Source: an uncultured Polyangiaceae bacterium
Lineage (GTDB): Bacteria > Myxococcota_A > Polyangia > Polyangiales > Houyiibacteriaceae
Direction of reading: 5' to 3'
Length of the DNA stretch: 7,986 bases
NCBI GenBank assembly: GCA_947258625.1
Contig: CAMYJN010000081.1
Coordinates: 1 to 7,986 of the forward strand
Shown here one piece after another: positions 1 to 5,364 of this stretch (position 1 is the stretch's first letter; the number at the start of each line of letters is the position of its first letter). The position numbers were made by a program, and so were the translations under genes. The notes under the pieces are model-generated. The model ran no database searches and was not told the DNA's origin. It was given only the letters and a program-made list of their open reading frames with translations.

Positions 1-4
1 CCAC

Positions 5-1003
5 CTATTCCAGCCGTATCCGCGGGTCGAGCGCGGCCACCGCAATGTCCGCCAATAGATTGCCAACCTGAACCGCGATGCCAAACATCAAGACGACGGC
101 CATGATCACCGGCGCATCGAGTGATTCAATCGACTCGATCGTGAGCAGCCCGAGCCCCGGCCAAGCGAAGATCTTCTCGGTGATGATCGCGCCGCCGACC
201 AGGAAGGGCAAGCTCAAGCCGATCAGCGTGGCGATCGGAAGCAGGGCGTTGCGGATGGCGTGCTTGAGGACGACCTGTCTCATGGGCATGCCCTTCGCTT
301 TTGCCGTACGAACGTGGTCGTGCCGCAGCGTTTCGATGAGCTCGCCCCGCATGACCCGTGCATAGGTCGCCGCGCCCGCAATTGCGAGGATCAGCGCGGG
401 CAGCAGGGCGTGATAAATGTGATCGAGCGGGTCGACCCCGTAGCCTCCAAAGGGGAACCAGCCCAGGAGGAATGCGAACAGCAGGAGCGCGATCGGGCCG
501 GTCACATACGTTGGGAGGCTGATGCCGATGAAGGTGGCGAACATGATCGCGGTGTCCGACCAACGATTGCGTCGAAGCGCAGCGATGATCCCCGCCGTCA
601 GTCCAATGACGAGCTCGAACAAGACGGCGAGCGAGGCGAGAAGCAGAGTGCGCGGGAGGCGATCGCCGATGACGTTGGCCACGGACTCGTGGTGGGAATA
701 GGACTCGCCGAGATCTCCCTGCAGAATCCCGCAGAACCCACGCGTGCCGTCGGCACGCAGGTACTTTGGCGAATCCTTGCGGATACAGGGCATGAGGCCG
801 AGGTAGCTCATGAACTGTTCGGGCACGGGCCGGTCCAAGCCTTTTTTGGCCTTGAAGTCCGCGATCTGCTCGGCCCTGGCTTGCGGCCCGAGGATCGTCA
901 CCGCTGGGTCGCCAGCGACGAAGATCAAGAAGAAGACGAGGGTGACGACCGACATGACCACGAGCACCCCCCAAACGGCGCGCTGCACGATGAACCGCAT
1001 CAT
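5..1003 (-). CDS. DppB/OppB-type ABC transporter permease
   Basis: Inner-membrane permease subunit (332 aa) of a peptide/nickel-class ABC importer; it would pair with the DppC-type permease at 2711-3565 to form the channel. Residues 8-30 form the first membrane helix, and about five more lie between residues 118 and 325. The cytoplasmic EAA loop that contacts the ATPase is at about residues 221-256 (ELIETL...AKAKGM...RNALLP). The C-terminal part (IITEKIFAWPGLG, ending in DPRIRLE) is typical of DppB proteins. The ATG at 1003 was chosen because its first bases overlap the TGA of the binding-protein gene (ATGA) and a good ribosome-binding site precedes it; a longer frame reaching to 1162 reads into the upstream gene and has no membrane-protein character before residue MMRF. 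The periplasmic loop after helix 1 contains an extra stretch with two cysteines (C73, C91). Substrate is not predictable from this subunit. The family assignment is very secure. Confidence 0.96.
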   Translation of the reverse strand: MMRFIVQRAVWGVLVVMSVVTLVFFLIFVAGDPAVTILGPQARAEQIADFKAKKGLDRPVPEQFMSYLGLMPCIRKDSPKYLRADGTRGFCGILQGDLGESYSHHESVANVIGDRLPRTLLLASLAVLFELVIGLTAGIIAALRRNRWSDTAIMFATFIGISLPTYVTGPIALLLFAFLLGWFPFGGYGVDPLDHIYHALLPALILAIAGAATYARVMRGELIETLRHDHVRTAKAKGMPMRQVVLKHAIRNALLPIATLIGLSLPFLVGGAIITEKIFAWPGLGLLTIESIESLDAPVIMAVVLMFGIAVQVGNLLADIAVAALDPRIRLE

Positions 1004-2733
1004 GGAGCCACCCCCTCGTCGTAGATGGCCTGGCTGACCCGCTTCCTCGGGAGATCGAGCCAGATGTTTCGGTATTCGTTGAGCCAGACCGGGTGCGGGC
1101 GGAAGCCCTTCACGTACGGCTGCCAGGCGAACATGTCGACCGCGTACGAGAGGAACGCCCACGGTGCGTCATCGGCCAGGATCGCGTTTGCCTCTGCATA
1201 GAGGGCGAGGCGTTTCTCGCGGTCGACTTCGGCGCGCGCCGAGTCGAGGATCGCGTCGAGCTTCGGGTTCCGGTAGAAGGAGCGGTTCTCAGAGTTCACC
1301 GGATGGATCGATCGGCTGTGGAACAGGATGTCCATGAAGTTCGACGGATCCGGGAAGTCCTGATGCCAGCCCGTGAATGCGGCCTGGGCGACCCGCGGTT
1401 TCCCCGTTTCCTTCAGGTATGTCGCAAACGACACCATCTTCAGATCGATTTCGATTCCAATCTCTTTTAGATCTTGTTGGAAGAGTTGCGCCCCGCGTAC
1501 ATCTCCTTCGCCCCTTACCCAGAGCGTGATCGGCTCGCTCAAACCGTTGGGAAACCCTGCCAAGCGCATTTCTTCCTTGGCTCGCTCGAGGTCGAACACC
1601 TGCCTCGTCGGCAGCTCGGGATCGTAGGGCGCGAGCATTGGAGGCAAGACCTGGCTGGCGGCGAGCACCTCACCGGGGTTGAGGCGTTCGAGCTTCGAGC
1701 GGTCGATCGCGAACGCGACGGCGCGACGCACGTGGACGTTGTCGAACGGAGGCAGCTCGCAGTTGAGCCCGATCGCATAGACCGAGGGGCTCGGGACTTC
1801 CGCGCGATAGGGAGCCCAGGCCTTGGACTCGCGCATGAAGAGCCTGTTCACCTTGCTCGGCCGGTGAATGACGTCGAGGTCGCCGTTGCGGAAGCGCGCG
1901 CTCGCGACGTCGGGCGAGATGTTCTCGAGGAAGACCATGCGTTCGACGCGCGCCTGCGGAGCCCAGTACTCGTCGAAGCGATGGAGCTCGACTTGAACGC
2001 CCCGCTCCCAGCGCGAGAATGCAAAGGGTCCGGCGCCGACCGGGTGACGTCCCACCGCATCGGGTCCTTCCGCCGCTTCGAGCTGCTCGACGTGCTCTCT
2101 CGGGAGCGGGTAGGCGAACGGCATGGCGAGCGCGTTCAGAAACGTCTGATCCGCCTCGTCGAGCTGAAACTCGATCGTCTTGTCGTCGATGACGCGGATG
2201 CCTTCGATGTGTTCCGCTTCTCCTTGGTGGTACGCAGGCGCGCCCACGATCGACTTGTAGAACGGGTACCCCGGGGAGCCGGTCGTTTCCGAGAGCAAGC
2301 GGTGCAGCGACCAGGAGATGTCGTGCGCGGTGATCTCGCGGCCGTTGTGAAACTTGATGCCATTGCGAAGCGCGAAACGGAAGGCCCGACCCGCGTCCGA
2401 CACGGTGGGCAGCGCCGCAGCGAGGCCTGGAATCATGTTGCCGTCGTAGTCGTAGTCGAGCAGTCCATCGTAGAGCAGGCGGCAAGCCGCGGTCGAAAGG
2501 GTGTCGTAGGCGAAGTGCGGATCGAGCGTGTGGATGTTGCTGCCGGCCGAAAAGATGAGCGTCCCGCCCGACTGCGGGGATTGGTGCCCGGCGCCGACGT
2601 AACGCGGGCCGATGGGCGCCTTTGGGAAGTGGGTGACCACCCATCCTATGAGCAATGCGAACGCCAGAACCGCGACGCCTCCCCAAAGCCATCGGGTAGG
2701 GCGGCAGCGCTCAGTCTTTGGGGTCGAACGCAT
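1000..2733 (-). CDS. Family-5 extracellular solute-binding protein, membrane-anchored
   Basis: Substrate-binding protein (577 aa) of a peptide/nickel-class ABC importer, acting on the outer face of the inner membrane. After a short charged N-terminus, residues about 15-35 (WLWGGVAVLAFALLIGWVV) form one hydrophobic helix. The SBP_bac_5 domain starts at about residue 56 with GGTLIFSAGSNIHTLDPHF, followed by CRLLYDGLLDYD and NMIPGLA, then IKFHNGREITAHDISWSL, VGAGPFAFSRWERG and AVAFAIDRSKLERL, all positions where this family is conserved. No lipobox cysteine follows the helix (the only early Cys, C10, precedes it) and no clear signal-peptidase site is seen, so I infer a protein tethered by its N-terminal helix. 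The ATG at 2733 has a GGAGAAGGG site upstream; the alternative TTG at 2766 would lengthen the overlap with the upstream gene and has no support. The gene overlaps the upstream permease by 23 bp and the downstream permease by 4 bp. Ligand unknown: peptides are the commonest, but opines, sugars or metals are possible. Confidence 0.95.
   Translation of the reverse strand: MRSTPKTERCRPTRWLWGGVAVLAFALLIGWVVTHFPKAPIGPRYVGAGHQSPQSGGTLIFSAGSNIHTLDPHFAYDTLSTAACRLLYDGLLDYDYDGNMIPGLAAALPTVSDAGRAFRFALRNGIKFHNGREITAHDISWSLHRLLSETTGSPGYPFYKSIVGAPAYHQGEAEHIEGIRVIDDKTIEFQLDEADQTFLNALAMPFAYPLPREHVEQLEAAEGPDAVGRHPVGAGPFAFSRWERGVQVELHRFDEYWAPQARVERMVFLENISPDVASARFRNGDLDVIHRPSKVNRLFMRESKAWAPYRAEVPSPSVYAIGLNCELPPFDNVHVRRAVAFAIDRSKLERLNPGEVLAASQVLPPMLAPYDPELPTRQVFDLERAKEEMRLAGFPNGLSEPITLWVRGEGDVRGAQLFQQDLKEIGIEIDLKMVSFATYLKETGKPRVAQAAFTGWHQDFPDPSNFMDILFHSRSIHPVNSENRSFYRNPKLDAILDSARAEVDREKRLALYAEANAILADDAPWAFLSYAVDMFAWQPYVKGFRPHPVWLNEYRNIWLDLPRKRVSQAIYDEGVAP
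1008..1017 (-). promoter_or_regulatory. Ribosome-binding site of the DppB-type permease
   Basis: On the minus strand the sequence GAGGGGGTGG lies just before the ATG at 1003, with about 7 bases between the G-run and the start codon. It sits inside the last codons of the binding-protein gene. Together with the ATGA stop/start overlap it decides the start at 1003 and suggests translational coupling. Confidence 0.7.
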
Positions 2734-3565
2734 CGCGCAGCCCTTCTCCAAAGAGGTTGAAACCAAAGACCGCCATGCTGATCAACACGGCCGGGTAGAC
2801 TGTGAGTCGGGGAAGTCCGAGGAGTAGCGACTGACTCTCGTTGAGCATCGAGCCCCAACTTGCCGTCGGCGGCCGGACTCCGAGGTTCAGAAACGAGAGC
2901 GCGCTTTCCGCGATGATCATGCGCGCGACCATGATCGTCGCGATCGCGATGATCGGGCCGATGACGTTGGGCAGGACGTGCCGGGCGAGGATCCGGAAGT
3001 GACGGAGCCCGAGGGCTCGGGCGGCCTGGATGTAGTCGAGCTCGCGAGCCTCCATCGTCTTTGCCCGGGTCACGCGGGCTAGAGTGGTCCAGGAGAGAAC
3101 CCCCAGCACGATGCAGATCGTCCATATTCCAGGCGCATCGAAGACGCGCTGCATGACGATGGCGATCAAGAGAAAGGGCATCGAGAGCACGACGTCGACG
3201 AGACGCATCAGATACGTGTCGGTGCGTCCGCCGACATAGCCGGACAGCAGGCCGAGCGCGACCCCGATTAGCACCGCCAGCGCAGTTGCGAGATAGGCGA
3301 CCAGCATCGAGACCCGGGCGCCGCTCAGCAGCCGGCTGAGCTCGTCGCGGGCGAGAATGTCGCCGCCTAGCCAGTGCCCCGGTTCGACGCCTGGGCCGGC
3401 CGGGAGTCCGTTTGGAAGCAGAAGGCTATCGGTGAACTGCTCGACCGGATCGTAAGGCGCGAGCCAGGGCCCCAAAACACCCAGCGCCGTCACCGCGACC
3501 ACAAGGAACAGGCCGACCAGAGCCCCCTTGTTCCGCCGAAATCGTCGAAACGCCCGTGAATCCAT
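2711..3565 (-). CDS. DppC/OppC-type ABC transporter permease
   Basis: Inner-membrane permease subunit (284 aa), partner of the DppB-type permease. The N-terminus (MDSRAFRRFRRNKGALVGLFLV) is the usual basic segment leading into helix 1 (about residues 15-37), followed by the family hallmark APYDP. The periplasmic-to-membrane boundary motif reads LGGDILARDELSRLLSGAR (residues 66-84; most relatives have LGTD and GRD). The EAA loop that docks on the ATPase is at about 172-200 (EARELDYIQAARALG...HVLPN). ESALSFLNLGVRPPTASWG (residues 220-238) is a strong DppC signature, and the protein ends with the typical GLRDAFDPKD. It is the first gene of the operon in this window, directly after the AT-rich divergent region. 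The ribosome-binding site before the ATG at 3565 is weak (AGCAAG at best). The gene overlaps the binding-protein gene by 23 bp. Substrate cannot be told. Family assignment is very secure. Confidence 0.96.
   Translation of the reverse strand: MDSRAFRRFRRNKGALVGLFLVVAVTALGVLGPWLAPYDPVEQFTDSLLLPNGLPAGPGVEPGHWLGGDILARDELSRLLSGARVSMLVAYLATALAVLIGVALGLLSGYVGGRTDTYLMRLVDVVLSMPFLLIAIVMQRVFDAPGIWTICIVLGVLSWTTLARVTRAKTMEARELDYIQAARALGLRHFRILARHVLPNVIGPIIAIATIMVARMIIAESALSFLNLGVRPPTASWGSMLNESQSLLLGLPRLTVYPAVLISMAVFGFNLFGEGLRDAFDPKD
2741..2749 (-). promoter_or_regulatory. Ribosome-binding site of the binding-protein gene
   Basis: GGAGAAGGG on the minus strand ends 7 bases before the ATG at 2733. It lies inside the end of the upstream permease gene and favours the start at 2733 over the upstream TTG at 2766. 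Confidence 0.6.
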
Positions 3566-3651
3566 GCGCTTGCTGGGAGGTACTGGGTTCAGGGGATCCC
3601 GTCAATTTCCGCCCCTCTGTGCGATCCAAGACCTGCATAGACGATCTAGTT

Positions 3652-3741
3652 GTCAACACAGAGCAGCTCAAATTGAGTCCAATGCATCCTATTTTACTCA
3701 TTATTCCCTATATTTATGAGTTATCGCATTTTTGTGTTGAC
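3652..3741. repeat. Inverted 9-bp repeat TGTGTTGAC, one copy facing each divergent gene
   Basis: TGTGTTGAC is on the plus strand at 3733-3741 and its exact reverse complement GTCAACACA is at 3652-3660. Each copy contains TTGAC, the core of a -35 hexamer: TTGACA pointing at the permease operon (minus strand, 3656-3651) and TTGACG pointing at the MerR-like gene (plus strand, 3737-3742). The copies are about 81 bp apart centre to centre. They may be matching -35 elements, or a regulator's operator overlapping them. The minus-strand copy has no good -10 hexamer 16-18 bp downstream, which weakens the promoter reading on that side. Confidence 0.5.
3681..3730. repeat. AT-rich dyads in the divergent intergenic region
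   Basis: ACTCAT (3696-3701) and ATGAGT (3716-3721) form a perfect 6-bp inverted repeat whose half-sites are 20 bp apart, two turns of the helix. An outer pair AATGC (3681-3685) and GCATT (3726-3730) flanks it, but its centre is shifted by 3 bp. The stretch is very AT-rich, so short repeats can arise by chance; the two-turn spacing is what makes an operator plausible. No coding frame here looks like a protein. Confidence 0.35.
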
Positions 3742-3766
3742 GTAATTCTTTTGAATGGAATACATT
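3737..3766 (+). promoter_or_regulatory. Candidate promoter of the MerR-like/sigma-like operon
   Basis: TTGACG (3737-3742) and TACATT (3761-3766) are separated by 18 bp, giving a moderate sigma-70 type match and a leader of roughly 11 bases. An alternative -10, TATAAG (3770-3775), matches the consensus better but has no -35 at normal spacing; transcription from it would begin at about 3782-3784, almost on the ATG. Which one is used cannot be decided from sequence. Confidence 0.4.
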
Positions 3767-3767
3767 C
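3753..3767. promoter_or_regulatory. Candidate operator dyad GAATG-N5-CATTC
   Basis: A perfect 5-bp inverted repeat, GAATG and CATTC separated by GAATA, lies between the TTGACG element and the start of the MerR-like gene. It covers the candidate TACATT -10 box. MerR-type regulators often bind dyads inside their own promoter, so autoregulation is a reasonable guess, but the match is short. Confidence 0.35.
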
Positions 3768-3783
3768 GCTATAAGTTATTCAA

Positions 3784-4344
3784 ATGACTCTACCAAGGGG
3801 ACATCAGCGCACAACTCGGGAATCAGAGGCCAGGATTTGGTCGGACGAGGAGCTCGAGGCGATCGAGCAGGCGCACGTCGAAGGGATGAGCGTCCAGCAG
3901 ATCGTCGAGACCTTCACGGCTCGGGGCTCCCGGCTTACCGAAGCCACCTTCCGGAAGTACGTCCAGCTTGGGCTACTGCCGCGAAGCGTTCGGGTCGGCC
4001 GCAAGGGCAAGCACCGCGGCTCGCAGGGCCTCTATCCGGCGACCGCCGTTCGCCAGATCGATCACATCCGCCGCCTGATGCAGCAGGGGTTCACGATGGA
4101 GGAAATCCAAAAGGAGTTCCTCTTTGTTCGCGGCGACATCGATGCGCTAAGGCGCCAACTCCAGCGCGTGTACCAGGCGATCGAAACCGCCGTACACGAG
4201 CAGCAGCGCGAAGGAGCCGACGACGTGGGCGTCGGCGATGCGCTCAGTGACGTTCGCGAGCTCGGTTCGGAGCTCGTTCAGAAGCTCGAGGCCATCGAGC
4301 GGCGCCTGACGATGCGGGCCCGCATGGCGCGGGCAGCTGTCTAA
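3784..4344 (+). CDS. Variant MerR-like helix-turn-helix regulator
   Basis: Predicted DNA-binding regulator of 186 aa, cytoplasmic. Residues about 20-113 resemble a MerR winged-helix domain. A first helix-turn-helix-like part ([21 protein letters not shown]) is followed by [15 protein letters not shown] (52-66), which matches the usual recognition-helix and wing motif (TLRYYERIGLLP in typical members). After it come a basic insert ([15 protein letters not shown], 71-85) in the wing, and [21 protein letters not shown] (92-112), matching the second helix pair of MerR. Residues 118-180 are rich in heptad-like Leu, Val and Ile and should form the dimerising coiled coil. No C-terminal ligand domain is present and there are no cysteines at all, so it is not a metal sensor of the classical MerR kind. 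The ATG at 3784 lacks any upstream Shine-Dalgarno. Only 23 bp separate it from the sigma-like gene, so they are likely one operon. Target genes are unknown. Confidence 0.85.
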   Translation: MTLPRGHQRTTRESEARIWSDEELEAIEQAHVEGMSVQQIVETFTARGSRLTEATFRKYVQLGLLPRSVRVGRKGKHRGSQGLYPATAVRQIDHIRRLMQQGFTMEEIQKEFLFVRGDIDALRRQLQRVYQAIETAVHEQQREGADDVGVGDALSDVRELGSELVQKLEAIERRLTMRARMARAAV

Positions 4345-4350
4345 GAGATC

Positions 4351-4362
4351 TGAGGGGGAGAG
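4351..4362 (+). promoter_or_regulatory. Ribosome-binding site of the sigma-4.2-like gene
   Basis: TGAGGGGGAGAGG, a purine-rich run in the 23-bp gap after the MerR-like gene, ends about 5 bases before the ATG at 4368 and supports that start. It contrasts with the absence of any such site before the first gene of the operon. Confidence 0.65.
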
Positions 4363-4367
4363 GTGTC

Positions 4368-4895
4368 ATGAAGGACGCAGCAAGCGCAGAGGTTGTCGAC
4401 AGGGAATCCAATCCGGACGAGGAACCGGAGTCACTTGCAGACGCGCTCGACGAGCCGGGAACCGAGGAGCGCCGCGGTCGCAGGAAGCGCCGTTCGCGTG
4501 CCCGCGCGCGCACGATCTCGATTCGCCGATTGAGCAAGGCGGAGCTCAATCGGGGCCGCGAGCTCTATCCCGAAAGCGACTACTGGAAGCCGAAAAGCCG
4601 CTCGGAGTGCAAAGACATGGAGCGGCCGTGCCCCTTCGTCTCCTGCAAGTATCACCTCTACATCGACGTCCATCCGGTGCGCGGGTCGATCAAGCTCAAC
4701 TTTCCGGACATCGAGATCTGGGAGATGACCGATACCTGCGCGCTCGATGTCGCTGACCGCGGGGGCATCACTCTCGAAGAGGTCGGGGAGATCATGAATC
4801 TCACACGCGAGCGCGTTCGACAGGTCGAGACGGCCGGGCTTGCTAGGCTACAAGAGTATCGCGACGTCGAGCGACTCAAGGACTACGTGACCTAA
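4368..4895 (+). CDS. Sigma-70 region 4.2-only DNA-binding protein
   Basis: A 175-aa protein whose C-terminus (residues about 134-163: [21 protein letters not shown] followed by a short helix) closely matches the region 4.2 signature of housekeeping sigma factors (TLEEVG...TRERIRQIE in RpoD), the helix-turn-helix that reads the -35 element. There is no sign of regions 1.2, 2 or 3, so it cannot be a normal sigma factor. The N-terminal 35 residues are acidic and probably disordered, followed by an Arg/Lys-rich patch (36-55). The middle (80-130) is a distinct block, [20 protein letters not shown] and then [20 protein letters not shown], with four cysteines (C81, C88, C93, C124) that could bind metal. 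I recall similar proteins in delta-proteobacterial genomes but know no established function. It is the second gene of an operon with the MerR-like gene and ends 27 bp before a terminator. A -35-binding activator, a decoy of sigma region 4, or an RNA polymerase partner are all possible. Confidence 0.88.
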   Translation: MKDAASAEVVDRESNPDEEPESLADALDEPGTEERRGRRKRRSRARARTISIRRLSKAELNRGRELYPESDYWKPKSRSECKDMERPCPFVSCKYHLYIDVHPVRGSIKLNFPDIEIWEMTDTCALDVADRGGITLEEVGEIMNLTRERVRQVETAGLARLQEYRDVERLKDYVT

Positions 4896-4922
4896 GGGCC
4901 ACTCCAAGGGCAGCAGGGGGGA

Positions 4923-4952
4923 GGGTGTCGCCGACTGGCGGCACCCTTTTTT
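4923..4952 (+). terminator. Rho-independent terminator of the regulatory operon
   Basis: GGGTGTCGCC (4923-4932), a GACT loop and GGCGGCACCC (4937-4946) form a 10-bp stem with a single G-U wobble, followed directly by six T (4947-4952). It lies 27 bp after the stop of the sigma-4.2-like gene. Read on the minus strand the same stem follows the stop of the convergent small gene, but is then trailed by TCCCCCC, so it is a good terminator only for the plus strand. Confidence 0.9.
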
Positions 4953-5265
4953 AATTCAGCGAGTGCTCGCGCGGCCTCTTGGCCCAGATCGAGTCCCAGC
5001 CTTGTCGATACCGCTCGCTTGCCACCTTGGCGGGCCGGCCGATCGATGCGCGCGCGTCGTGCTGAACCTCGACGTCGAAAAGCACAGGGGACTCCGAACG
5101 CGCCTTCAGCCGAACCACCTCGCCGTGAATGGGCTTGCCCTCGTCGAGCGGACGAACCCGCCCTGCCTCGATGCCGTCCCCGCGCCGGCGAAGCACGTCG
5201 TAACCGTTGCCATCGTCTGATTTGCCACAGACGAGCATCAAATCGTCAGATTTCTGAGACCGCAT
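4951..5265 (-). CDS. Small conserved-looking protein of unknown function
   Basis: A 104-aa hydrophilic protein with no signal peptide and no membrane segment, so probably cytoplasmic. I do not recognise a named domain. Two parts look structured: LMLVCGKSDDGNGYDVLRRRGDGIEAG leading to VRPLDEGKPIHGEVVRLK (residues 9-54), which reads like a small beta-rich fold, and a C-terminal helix with aromatic residues (ERYRQGWDSIWAKR, 84-97). The amino-acid mix and the absence of good alternatives on the other strand favour a real gene, and I have a weak memory of similar small proteins in myxobacteria-like genomes. No clear ribosome-binding site precedes the ATG at 5265; a second ATG at 5238 would remove nine residues and also lacks one. 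The stop codon (TAA, 4953-4951) overlaps the T-run of the convergent operon's terminator. Two frames on the opposite strand appear to be its shadows. Confidence 0.7.
   Translation of the reverse strand: MRSQKSDDLMLVCGKSDDGNGYDVLRRRGDGIEAGRVRPLDEGKPIHGEVVRLKARSESPVLFDVEVQHDARASIGRPAKVASERYRQGWDSIWAKRPREHSLN
5246..5257. repeat. Short palindrome TCAGA-TT-TCTGA
   Basis: A 5-bp inverted repeat around a TT centre, inside the first codons of the small minus-strand gene, or just upstream of its ATG if the internal start at 5238 is the true one. In that case it would be in a position to act as an operator. It is short and could be chance. Confidence 0.25.
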
Positions 5266-5282
5266 AGCCTAGAAATAAGGCC

Positions 5283-5323
5283 GCCCGGCCAAGAAGTCTA
5301 GGGTTACGCCCTGGTGGCCGGGC
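5283..5323. repeat. Nested stem-loop between divergent genes
   Basis: GCCCGGCC (5283-5290) and GGCCGGGC (5316-5323) form a perfect 8-bp stem. Inside it CTAGGG (5298-5303) and CCCTGG (5309-5314) form a second 6-bp stem with one G-U pair and a TTACG loop. Seven unpaired bases lie on the left side and one on the right. There is no T-run on either strand, so it is not an intrinsic terminator. It lies 17 bp upstream of the small minus-strand gene's start and about 40 bp upstream of the membrane-protein start, so it would be in the leader of one or both, or serve as a protein-binding site. Confidence 0.6.
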
Positions 5324-5364
5324 ACTTGTCAGCGGCGACTCCGTTGCGTACGGTGCGCGCGGTC

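Noticed and set aside
1474..2760. Long plus-strand open frame opposite the binding-protein gene
   Set aside because: It is a shadow: high-GC codon use on the minus strand keeps this frame open. Its translation is rich in Arg and Val without any domain, while the minus strand encodes an unmistakable family-5 binding protein.
3628..3656. Promoter for the transporter operon from TTGACA (minus strand, 3656-3651)
   Set aside because: The -35 is perfect, but no acceptable -10 hexamer lies 16-18 bp downstream (GGTCTT and similar). I therefore list it only as part of the inverted repeat.
3528..3774. Two short plus-strand frames across the divergent region
   Set aside because: They run through the AT-rich control region and the start of the permease gene. 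A GGGAGG at about 3575 could look like a ribosome-binding site, but neither translation resembles a protein.
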